From the NCBI GenBank assembly GCA_027596945.1, contig JADGJH010000321.1, positions 1 to 21,084 of the forward strand: a stretch of DNA of 21,084 bases, in the 5' to 3' direction. Position 1 is the first letter of the stretch, and every line of letters begins with the position of its first letter. The notes below the pieces were generated by a model that was given only the letters and a program-made list of their open reading frames with translations, was not told where the DNA came from and did not search any database. This DNA comes from Physocladia obscura (lineage: Eukaryota; Chytridiomycota; Chytridiomycetes; Chytridiales; Chytriomycetaceae). A program made the translations under genes and the position numbers. Below are positions 8,197 to 18,990 of this stretch, one piece after another.

Positions 8197-11100
8197 AAGA
8201 TACACAGCGTTGTAAAATTTGAAAAAGCGCATCTTTTGACACTGGCTTTGTGAGAATCTCTTCAAATTGTTGCTTCAAGGCTGCGGTTTGTTCATACGCA
8301 GTTACTGCAACCATAAGAGTCTTGCTGTTTGTATTTTCTGTGCTTTTAATCATACGGGCTGCAGTTTCTCCATCAACTTAAATAAAAAAAATTGTTTAAT
8401 TCTTTAATAAAAAATGAAGAGAAAACTCACTGATTGGCATTCTAATATCCATGAATACAACATCAAATTTTAAGTCTCCCATTGCGCACCGAATCGCCTC
8501 GGCTCCATTACGCACTACAACGCATCGGCAGTTTAATTTAGAGAGCAAAGTTTCCAGAATTTTGCAAGCAACAGGATTATCGTCGGCAACAAGAGCAGAA
8601 GTAACTGGCAAATTGGCACCCCTCGTGGCATTGGATGATAATGCAGGAGGAAGTGCTGAAAAAGATAGTTTTGAATTTAATTTTGGAACAACTGCAGTCA
8701 GTAACGGAGACGCGGCTGGTCCAATAACAATCGGAACAGCCCCAGAAAGTGGTGTAGGGGTGGAATTGGCATTGGGAACACAAGTAACACCTCCAGAATT
8801 TGAAGATTGACTCAAGCTTCTACCATGCTGAGGCGAAGTTTGTTTAGATGTTAAAAGATATTGGTTAGGCGCAGCCGCCATTATTGCTCCAGTCGTTGGC
8901 TGTTGGACTCTATTAATCGACGTACGTCCAAGAAATTGATTCGGTACTGCTGACCCAGGTGAAGTTGTGTTTGGGCTTAGATTTGGATCGTTTTGACTGT
9001 TCAGACTCTTCGTTCTCAATCGCGAAGGTAAAGAATTTCGACGTGCATTCGAGTCGACCAAACGTTGAAGTACTTTTGGTTGAAATTCGCGACCGTGTCC
9101 AGATGTAGAAGATGGTGTTGGCGACAAGTCACTGTCAGGTGTAGGTTGTTCGAATGGAGATGCTTCAAAAACCCTAGTTTCAGGACTAAGAGCTTCACCA
9201 ACTTTTACTTCTGACGGATTTTTTAGATCAGTGGATGATCTACGCTCGTAACCTTTAAATCCCGCGTTTGAGCTTGACCGAGATAGAGAAATCATTTGTA
9301 ACATTTCATTATTGGCTTGTCCAAGCAGGGCCAAATTTTTGTATGCAAATTCGCCGAAATCAGCAGATTTTCCTTTCTCTTTGGAGTTAGTGGCTGGTGG
9401 AAATAGTGTAAGCGAGCTTCCTGTTAGAGTTGATCGGCGCTCGCCAGTTGTACCGCCAGTAACACTTCCTTTAATAGCTCCAAAAAATGGAGATAAAACT
9501 TTTGCCAATGCAGGAATTTTTGGAATTTCTGTTTCATTCAATTCCGATTTGCTCCGGTTTAAGGCATCAAGATTTTCCAGATTTTCATCAGAAAGCAAGC
9601 TTCTTGAAGCTCCTCGTATATCAAAATATTCGGTATCTTCTTCATTTGCAGGTTTAGGTACAAAAGAAGCTTCGGTACTTGCAATTGCAGACCAATCTAT
9701 GTCAGCAAAATATAGATGCTTCTTGACTTCCTCAGCACCTTTTACACCAAGCCTCAATTCTACAGATTTGCACATCAATCGTTCCATTAAGTCTCGGGCC
9801 TCTGTCGAAATATCCATTTCATCCTCATGCCATTCAATTTTGCAAGCCAAAATTTTTTCGAAAACTTTTGGGGGTGTTTCAGCATTAAAAGGCGGAAACC
9901 CTAGCAAAAATTCGTAAAGAATCACACCGGTCGCCCACTATTTTAAATTTCAAAATTTGTTTTTTGTCAATATAAAGTTAGCTTACCCAATCAACTCCTG
10001 CATCTTGTCCCAAGCCCAATATAGATTCAGGAGCTAAATAATCTGGTGTCCCGACAAAAGCTTTATCTTTTCCAGCATTTTCAATATGCTCAGCTAGTCT
10101 ATTCCCTAATAGTGCACTACTATTATCAGAAGATGTGACAGATACACTTGATGAAACAGACCCTCGTCGCCCATGATTTCTAGAAAGCATTTGCTGAGAA
10201 AATGGCAGTGGAATTCCTTGGGACGTATGAGAGTTCAAAGATGACTGTGGATCACCAGGACCAGTTAAATTGTCTCCAGTGGAAGTAATTGCATTTTGTT
10301 GTTGTTGCGGCGACTGTTGGGGCTGTTGCTGTTGGTGAGAATTCATCCCCCAATTTTCCAGCAATCCTCCTTTCGCTCGTCGCCCAAGAAATCCAACTCT
10401 AGACAAACCAAAATCTGTCAACTTAATATGGCCAAACTGATCAATAAGCATATTGTCTGGCTTTAAATCACTATTTTCAATTTTTGTTAGCAATAAATCC
10501 AAACAAATAATACTATCTTACCGATGTATGATTCCCTTGCTGTGCAAAAACTCCAATCCGAGAACAACTTCAGCAATATATTGCTTAGCCCATTTTTCAT
10601 CCAAAGACCCAACACTTTTAATCAAAGCTGCACAGTCTCCACCATTCAAATATTCCATCACCAAATACAAATTATCCTTGGTTTGAAAGCTGAAATATAG
10701 TTTGACAACATATGGAGAGTCTAACTGCCCAAGAATCATACGTTCTGCTTTAATGTTTGTCACTTGATTTTTTGCAATCATATCAGATTTTCGAAGAACT
10801 TTGATTGCAAAATAGTCACCAGTCAGACGTTTTTTTGCCAAATAAACTGAACCAAAGGCACCTTTACTGATAGGCTTGATAATCTCAAAATCATTTATCG
10901 ACGGTGCAGTACGTGCAGGCGGCGTTGAGTTATTCGTTGTGAGTGGTGAAACAGCAGGTGAAATGATGCTCTGTGAATTTGAAAGAGACATTGCCGGAAT
11001 TAAGGGCGACGGAGCGGTGGAAGATGCTTGGCTGGCGGGATGCATCATTCCAACTTCCACAGACTTGTTAGCACTCACAATAACACGGGGAGGGCGACTT

Positions 11101-14100
11101 CTTTTACTGTTCCTTGGCAAACTGTGACTGGGCGAAAAATCGACTTCAGACATCCGCACGCTGCGAGTCTTAGATAAAGATCGCATTGACATACTCTTAG
11201 CGTCGATATTTCCGTCGCTTTCATTTTCGGACGCATCCAAATCAAATTCAAAAAAAGGCTTCTCTTGATTGGTGGAATAAGAATCCATCACTACAGAGCT
11301 CCGCTTTTGATTTTGCGTCAGAACTGCTTCAAGCAATGTTTGTTGCGGCTGGTTGGTCGGTTTTACGCTACTGTTTAACTCAAGTTCTTTTGCTGGCCCT
11401 AGAACTCGCCCACCAAAATCAGAGTTATTTCCAAGATGATCGTCTAAAGAGCCAAATCTGTCTTTCAAAGAAATACCAAGAGCTTCACTTTGTCGATAAG
11501 ATGATCCCAACGACCCAACTGATTCAAAAGGCTGCATTGTTCCCGTTTTGATGGCAATCTGTTTCCTTGCTTCTTCTTCTTGAATTCCAAGTTTATAATA
11601 ATCTTCCAAAGCCTTATGCATTTTGTCAATGTTGTCGATTTTCGAATTAATAAGAGTTTGAACTGGAAGAAAAATAAAAAATAAAAAAAAAATTGGAGTA
11701 AACAGAAAGTTGATCAAATTTTTGCTTTTCAATAATAGAAAACTTAAATAAAATTTACCTTCTTTTCCAAGCTGGTATATGCCATTTCCAAGATCAATCA
11801 CAGCTATATTGATTTTTGGGGCATCTGGCCCAACGCCTGTCAATAAACTTGCGGGAGGCTGCAGTTCTGATTCCTCGGGGCACTTCCATTCTTTCAGCAA
11901 AGTAATTAATCTCCTTTGTTCCTGATCTTTTGATAATTCACGAACACCAGTGAGAAATTCAAGTGACTTATTCAGTTTTCGTAACGACCATGACAACGCC
12001 GACATTTTTGATCCGGTTCTGTTAGAGAGAGACGGTGACGATGGTGATTTTGGAGCAAGACCAAGTGGGTGAAATAAGTTTGAAAATATATTCTCGCCAC
12101 CGCTGTCATCTTTTAGAGGGACTTTAAAATTAGTAGCTGATGATACGTGATTTAAAGAAGTTTGTCCAACGATATCACTTCCACTAGCTTGAAAAGACGG
12201 GTCCAAAACGGAGGTTGGCGCTACAACAACAAGAGCATCTGTAATAATTTGACAAATTTTTTCTGACGTTTTGATCAATTTTTCCAAATGGTTCAAATAT
12301 GCCCGTTTTCGATCATTTGTAGCTGTTTGTAAATCTAAAAATAAATTTTAACTTTGCTTCTAAAAAAATCTATACATCAAAGTAACTAATGCACAAACCA
12401 AATGATACCAGTTGATCCTTGAAATTCTGAAAGATCTCGGCTCGCTCATGAGAGTGCTCTTCTTCGAGCAATGAAATTTTTTCTTCGCATTCATTTTTTC
12501 TTTCAATAAGCGATTCATTTGCCAGCTGAATGTCATTTTCAAGCTGATGGACTTCCAAACATGAAATATGGTGCTTTTCAAAATGAAGAGCGGGTATTGG
12601 TCTTTCGCATATTCGGCAAAGAACTAGATCTGTTGCAAGACTATGTTCACTGCTGCATTTTGAAGAGGTATCGCTCGCATTTTCGTTTCTAGATTCCCGA
12701 TCTTGCGTTTCGGTTTCTTCTTCGAATACATCCTGTTTTGATGATTTAACTGTTGCTGAATTGCCAGAATAGTCAAATTCATCATTATCAGAATTAACCA
12801 TGTCAGACATATCATCAGACATATTATCAAAAATATTGTCCCAACTCTCCCCAATGAGGCGCACTGGCTTAATTAACCAAATAGTGCTTTTTTTTGCCCC
12901 AGTAACGCGATCGTACATCAGCATTCCCTGGTTAAGATGCAGAAAATGAGAAAATACAAACGAAAATAATAGCAACCAGTAAATATAAAATTTTTACCTT
13001 TCCTTCCATTTCCATCCATCGGCCATCCTTTGTATGTGCTTTGTAAGTAACTTCAGTTGTAATATGCTCGTCTCCAATTAATGCTAAAGTCGCATCTTTA
13101 AAAACAGACGCATCAACACACCCAGGTGCCAAAAAAAGTGACGACATAACTAAGCTCATTCGATGGTTTCCGAATCCAGATGTTGTGTTTTTGTTAATTG
13201 CTCCATTTGCTATAATTTCCTTATCTGTATATCCTAAAACACCTTCCACCGCTGGCGAAATGTACGTGATAGAACCAGCAAGATTCATTTCCATAAGAAT
13301 ATTTACTGCTTGTGTTGTGTCAGCCTCATATCGTAACTGCAGCACAGCTGAATCCTTGCTATTTCCAATATTTCCGGAAGACTGTTTCTTTCTCAAAATT
13401 GGCTTGCTTTCAGCTGCCACAACAGTGTTTATGTTGTTATTGTTCGTGGGTATGGTACCAGCGTTTGTGGTAGATTCGTTTCCGCCGGCTGTTGGGAAAT
13501 TAAAAACTTGAACTCTTGTAACAGATCGATACCGTCGCCTAGGTTTGCTAGTTCTGGTAGACAGAGTGCCAGATTTTCCAGTGGTATTTCTTCGCTCTTT
13601 ATCTCCAACAGAAGATGGCGTTGCTGAAGATAGTCGTCTCGCAGGAACAAAATCCGCTAGATCAGAAAATCCACGCTCACTGTCATTTCCGTCATCAAGA
13701 TCACTCAAATCTGCTGCAACAATAGATTGATCAATTTGACCAAATAACGACGCTGCAGGACTATTTTTGTATCCTGCTATAGTATTTGCTGTTGTTGTAG
13801 CTCCTCCCACAATCGTTAATAATGTCGGCTTAATTTGTTGCTGTTGTTGTTGCGCACCAACATCTGGTACATCTCGGCCAAACCGCCGTTTTCCACTCAT
13901 GTAAGCCCACAGTTTCACATCCTCATCTAAATGCTCAACCATTCTCGCAACTGAACTGAAAACAATTAATGAGCGCATCAAATATTCGCGGCAAACTTGT
14001 GTGACATCTGGAATCGTACTCCATTGGTCTTGTAAAGTCAAGAGCTTGTGGAGCAGCTGTTTGCAAGTAAATTTATCCATTAACGTGTCGACAGTCGTGT

Positions 14101-17100
14101 CAAGTATTTCTGTCGCAATTGTGATGAGATCAGTCAGGGCAATCTGGAGCGGAGTCGGCGGTGTATTTTCAGTGACAAGATTGACTTTATCTCCATTTGG
14201 AGGAGTGGTAGTATTATTGGGTATTGACGATTCAGACGAAGTCAGGCTGATCGAGCTTACACTGTGGTGAAGCTGACGCTGCAAATTTGATGAACTAGTT
14301 CTTGGCGAATATGATGCTGACGGAGAAGCAGTTCCCAACGGCACTACTGGCAGCATTGTTTGAGATGAAGGTGTTAAAATTCCTGCATTTGACTTCGCTA
14401 TGCTATACGGTGGCAGAGACGAAGTTGCTGATTTCAAAATTGGTTTCAAAATTGCCGACACACGCTTAGAGCCATCACGAATTGCCGACTTTTCCGTATC
14501 AATTTGAGTTACTATATCTTTAGCCTCTGATATATCCAAAGAAGGCGCGTCTAAAGTCAAATTTAAATTCGAATGCTGTTTAACTTGCGATGCAGAAAAT
14601 TTTCGGAATGATTGCGACCGTGACAAAATAGGAGGAGTTAAAGTTGGTGATCGTTGAGAGTTTGAATGTTGTAAAATTTTCTTCGCAGGGCTTGTTGAGA
14701 GGTTTTCAATGGTTTGGGTAGCTAAATTCATGAAATTTGCTCCATTATTTAAATTTGAATTATTAGTCCCACTATTTCCAAGTACAATGACATCATTTAA
14801 TCCCATTTCGACAGCAGTATTCAGTTCATCAACAATTCTGCGAATCTCAAGATCGCACGTATTTTTAACAATCGTTAAGCTATTATAAAATTCGGCGAAA
14901 TCCTGAATTTCTTTATGAATAAAAAAGTGGGGAGAAATACAGAGAGAGAAAGAAAAAACAACACCTTTAAATATTCGCCCAAATCTCCATCACTCAACGA
15001 TCGATTCATTGATTGTCCACCGAGAGCAATACCACCGTTCGCAATACTTGAGTGCCTCAAATTTGGCGTCGCGCCTTCAGGGTATACTGGTGTACTCGCC
15101 ATTGATAAAGCAACTCCAACTGGCGGGCTTCCGTATCCATTCATAAAACCGAAACTACTTCTATCTGTCAGGCCGCTGCCACTGCCGACACTAACTTGCA
15201 GGCCTCGTAATCTACTTGCTCGGTTACTGATACTACCCCCACCACCGCCATTCAATGATACTGCACCGGTTTGTGTCACTAAATTCTCAAAACGCCGAGA
15301 ACTATTTCGCATTGAAGAAGCCGTAGTGCTTTCACTCATATTGGAGGCAATGTCATCGTCATTATCGTAAAAGCTTGACTCTTCACCATAAAATACAGGA
15401 CTTGGCGATCGAATATTGCCTGCATCTGTCGATGGAGTGTGCGAGTAAAAATAGTTATACGGCGTCGGTGATTGGTTTTGTAGCGCATTGGAAAAATTTG
15501 CAGGGACGAGGGCGGGGCTATCTGTCAATGATGAAATTCGCGATAACCTTTGTTCAAAAGTAGGCTGCTGTGTCCGCGAATAATACTCTTCTTGCCAATT
15601 CGGAAATAAAGTGACAGGATTTTTCGACTTCCAATTAATGTTTTTCGCTCGTCTTGACTTTTCAACTGTTCGATAATATCAATCACCAACAAGTTTGGAG
15701 GAATCTAACAAAGATACTTACTAATGCTGACATATAAATCTGTATCATATTGAGAAAAAGATACAGTTGAGGGCTGTTGATGAACTCCAGCAACAGACTG
15801 TTTCAAGGACTGCTGTAGTAAAGAACCAGGTGATCCTATTTTTGCATTGATTTTCGGGCTTCCAGACCCCTTTGCATCCGAATTAAGAGAAAGAGTTCTA
15901 TTTCTAGCGTCTCTTGACATCTTTTCACTTATTGTCGTTGAGTTTGACAGCTTTCTCTCCGGAAAAAAAGTGCCATCTTTGAGGAACGACTCAGACCCGA
16001 GCGAACTTTGATGTCGCAGCAACGTAGGCGGAGGAAATGGGACTGGCGGTTTTTTCACCGATTGCGGTGGATTGACTGTTTCAGGTATTTGAGGTGTGGC
16101 TGAGGTGGCTGACAATGATGGTTGTTGCTGTATCAATTTATGCTAGTGTTAAACTTAACTTTATTGCTCGAAAATGACATACCTGCACTAAATTTCCTGT
16201 GAAACGAAAACTTCGAGGATTGTTAGAATTCCATTTTGTCAAATCGGGGGAGCTTCTTGACAAAAATAGAATCTGTTTCGGAATTAAAGGTCGTGGGTCA
16301 TTTTCAGCGCCACCAGTACCAGGATTTAACGTTCGAGAGTTGGGAGTCGTATTAGTATTCTGTCTGGTCATTGAAACAGGTGGAAAAGTGTAGTCCGAAT
16401 TAACAATGGCAGTCGAAAAGCCAGGTTTTTCGCGTTCGATTTTCGAATCTTTAGAGGATTGAGCGAGAATAGAAAAAGGAATAGGATCGCGCACATTGCG
16501 AACGATTTTAAGTGATGAAGCGGACGGAGAAATAGGGACAGCATTTGCAGAAGGATAGATTGAAGCAACAGCTGAATACGACGCGTTGATTGGAGCCGAA
16601 GGAATTGCTGGCGGAATATCGACGGAATCATCGGAATTTGAAAACGTGTTTGACGTGTACGTGCGCGACAAACGTCTAAGTCCTGCATTGACTATCGATT
16701 GCGAATGATTTCGACGGCGACGAGGTTCTTTGTCGCGCTCACGTTCACGCTCACGGCTGGAATTTCGACTGCGACTGCTGACATTTATGGAAGTATTTGG
16801 CGCGATGCTGCTGCCGTTGCCGCTGTTCGAACTGGTGGTAGATGCTAGAACAGTATTAGACATTGTATTGATAGTAGTAATAACGGCGTCATTGCCGGCA
16901 GTACGGGAAGCAGCTGTTGCAATCGCTAATGATGCTGTCGGAGACGTTAATGCTGCGGTTGCTGATGTTGGGGTTAGAGTTGTTGTACTGGTGGGTATTG
17001 TGGTGGTATGTTGGTGTTGCTGGATTTCCTGTCGGTCCGGTGCCACAAGCGGACTCGTACTCAGCGGACTCGGCACAGAAGGTGCCAAACCTAGAGAAAG

Positions 17101-17352
17101 CGACAGAGATGGAGACGGAGCCGAAGCCGGATTCAGTGGCGAAAGGCGCCGTGTTTGGCTCTGAGTTTGGGATTGACTCTGAGTTTGGCTCTGAGTTTGG
17201 GTTTGTATTTGGCTTTGGTTTTGAGCTTGGCTAGTTTGGCCGAGACTTGGTGCAGCAGCGGCCGTCTTAGCAGCTGGAAATGCGCTGCTCATTGGCGCTG
17301 TGGTCGTCTGGATCGGCGCGGGTGTCGTCCCTTTAGCACTTTCTGAATCCAT
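8195..17352 (-). CDS. RIM15: RIM15-like PAS / zinc-finger / AGC kinase with C-terminal receiver domain
   Basis: This is a nutrient-responsive AGC kinase of the Rim15/Cek1 (Greatwall-related) family, which in yeasts drives quiescence entry downstream of TORC1 and PKA. Ten exons (17352-16183, 16127-15722, 15665-14965, 14902-12998, 12927-12399, 12334-11759, 11662-10522, 10470-9987, 9937-8431, 8376-8195) close in frame to 2866 residues, well above yeast Rim15 (about 1770). The order is: a disordered N-terminus with QS/QT and RERERERD repeats, a PAS domain at about 1285-1420, a C2HC finger (C1498, C1501, H1513 or H1514, C1517), then the kinase from about 2018. Kinase residues are the Gly loop SKGAFGSV, K2050, E2069, HRDLKPDN (D2144), DFG 2162-2164 and activation-loop T2284 in [11 protein letters not shown], followed by the AGC tail. 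About 115 Gln/Ser-rich residues separate DFG from that loop. The receiver domain keeps D2756/D2757, phospho-acceptor D2801, T2832 and K2850. The 16127 acceptor has an alternative at 16142 (five more residues). Confidence 0.92.
17154..17235. repeat. Degenerate repeat encoding Gln-Ser/Gln-Thr dipeptides
   Basis: The plus strand repeats variants of ctgagtttgg and ttggctttgg. On the minus strand this encodes alternating QS and QT near the N-terminus of RIM15 (about residues 45-66). It is a replication-slippage type tract and probably varies in length between strains. Confidence 0.6.
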
Positions 17353-17372
17353 AAAAACAAAAAACAAAACAC

Positions 17373-17378
17373 TTTATT
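17373..17378 (-). terminator. AATAAA overlapping the MFS transporter stop codon
   Basis: The minus-strand sequence CGGAAATAAAGTG carries AATAAA across the TAA stop at 17374-17376. Cleavage 10-30 nt downstream would fall around the RIM15 ATG at 17352. Confidence 0.4.
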
Positions 17379-18892
17379 TCCGGCACCATACAAACAGAGA
17401 AAAGCCACAGACCACAAAATGAAAGCATGCGAGAACAAAAAACGGTGCACCAGCCGTCCAGGTATCAAATAAATAACCCCCAAGTTTTGTTGATATTAAG
17501 ATTCCAAGGGCTCCAAAAGCAGATGAAACTCCCGCCACAGATCCTTGAACAGAAGAATCCACAAGTTGCGGATCTGTCACAAGTGAAAGCCCGGAAACCA
17601 CCAGTCCAATCTCACTTATACCAACAGCAGCAGAGACAGCAAACACAGCGGCGCCATGGCCAGGATCCGTCATTTGAAACAAGCACATGTATCCAACACA
17701 CCCGAGAGTCGCAGCGGCAAACACCACGCGTTGCTGCGAGCTATAATCGGCGGCATAACCTGCAACCGGTGCACCAATGAGTGCAAATGTTTGTGCTACA
17801 CCACTGACTGCACTTGCGCGACGGTAGGCATCGGCGCAAACGTCGCGAATATCCGGAGCATCGGGTCGCGTAACTGTGCAGGCGCCACTATCAATGTACG
17901 CTTTGTAAATCCACAGAGGAATAAACAGAGTTATCAGAACCGTGTCACCGCGTGCAAGAAATGATGTGGCGTAGCCAAGAAAAACAGACGGATTTTGTGC
18001 GGCAGTGAATCCTTCTCTGGCTATTTGACCAACTGTCTTTTGTACTTGCAATACCGGTTGTGATGTGACTGTTGATGCTAATGACGGAGAAACAAGGAGG
18101 CTGGTGGATTCAGCGGAAAATAGATTGGATTCTTTCGTTTTTCGTTTTAGGAATATGAATAGAATGCAACCAAATGCGATCGAAAGTAAGCCGATACCGA
18201 GGAATGTTCTTCTTATCCCTGTAACGATATTTTCAAAGCGAAGTGGAAGGGGCAAAAAGGCAAAAAGAGCAATCAGTGCTCCAATTCCTGAACTGAAGCC
18301 GACCAAACCAGCCAAGCGACCTCGCGGAGATTGTTTCCGGCGCTGAAGTCGCTGTTGTAGATTTTCCTCTTGTTGCTGTTCCTGTAGTTGCTGTGGCTGC
18401 TGTTGCGACAACTCATCCAGTTGTTCGCGGAATTCGCGTTGAAGTTCGAAACCCAAATCACCAAAAACTGCTGCCACCATTGCTGCAGCCGAGCCACCGC
18501 CGATTGCAAAAAGCAGCCTGGTCAACACCATTTCTGAATACGAACTCACACGTGGATAAAGGCAAAGCGCGACACCCATGAAGGCAAACCCCGTGCCATA
18601 AATCAAATGGCGTCCAAAAATATCCGACAAGATTCCGCCAATCCACACTGAAATCAGTGACGCGAGTTGGTCAGCGAATGCCAAAGTTCCTGCCTGTTAC
18701 ACAAAATGAGAAGTCCAAAGCGCAATGAAATAAAAACAAAGCGCGCACCTTGTCACCAAGCTCATTGTCAGGAATTCGAAGAATATTCGTCAATACAAGA
18801 CCTTGAGTCGCACTGATAAACACGAACAGACTAATTGCAAGCATCGTCGCACTCAGATACAGGATCCATTGCGTTCTCCAAATAAGTCTCAT
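17374..18892 (-). CDS. Major facilitator superfamily transporter
   Basis: This is a polytopic membrane transporter whose substrate cannot be told from sequence. Two exons (18892-18749 and 18693-17374) with a 55-nt intron (donor GTGCGC, acceptor TAACAG) join in phase 0 to 487 residues. The first membrane segment is at about 9-34. The MFS loop 2-3 signature is GGILSDIFGRH (67-77), and the remaining hydrophobic segments fit about 12 helices. A hydrophilic Gln/Glu-rich insertion at about 131-173 (SQQQPQQLQEQQQEENLQQR) sits between helices in the first half, well before the usual central loop, which is also present (about 230-265). The start is the first ATG, giving a short N-terminal tail before helix 1. 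It lies 98 bp after the GATA-factor stop on the same strand. The TAA stop is 21 nt upstream of the RIM15 ATG and in the same frame. Confidence 0.88.
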
Positions 18893-18990
18893 TTATGCAA
18901 TGGACTCAGTTGACACTGAAAAATAAATCACTGCCTAATTTTATATTTCACACCAAAGAAAAAAAAAGTAAAACTGTGAAGAAAACGGAA

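Noticed and set aside
9312..9917. Plus-strand open frame of 201 codons
   Set aside because: It lies fully opposite the conserved AGC-kinase tail exon of RIM15, so its openness follows from the codon pattern of the sense strand.
14903..14964. Acceptor ATAAAG for RIM15 intron 3 instead of ATTCAG
   Set aside because: It breaks the frame with the preceding exon. ATTCAG at 14905-14903 keeps phase 0 and gives [12 protein letters not shown].
16730..17234. Plus-strand open frames of 105-144 codons rich in Val/Leu/Gly
   Set aside because: They are antisense shadows of the low-complexity N-terminal exon of RIM15. The SRSRSRSR start mirrors the RERERERD repeat.
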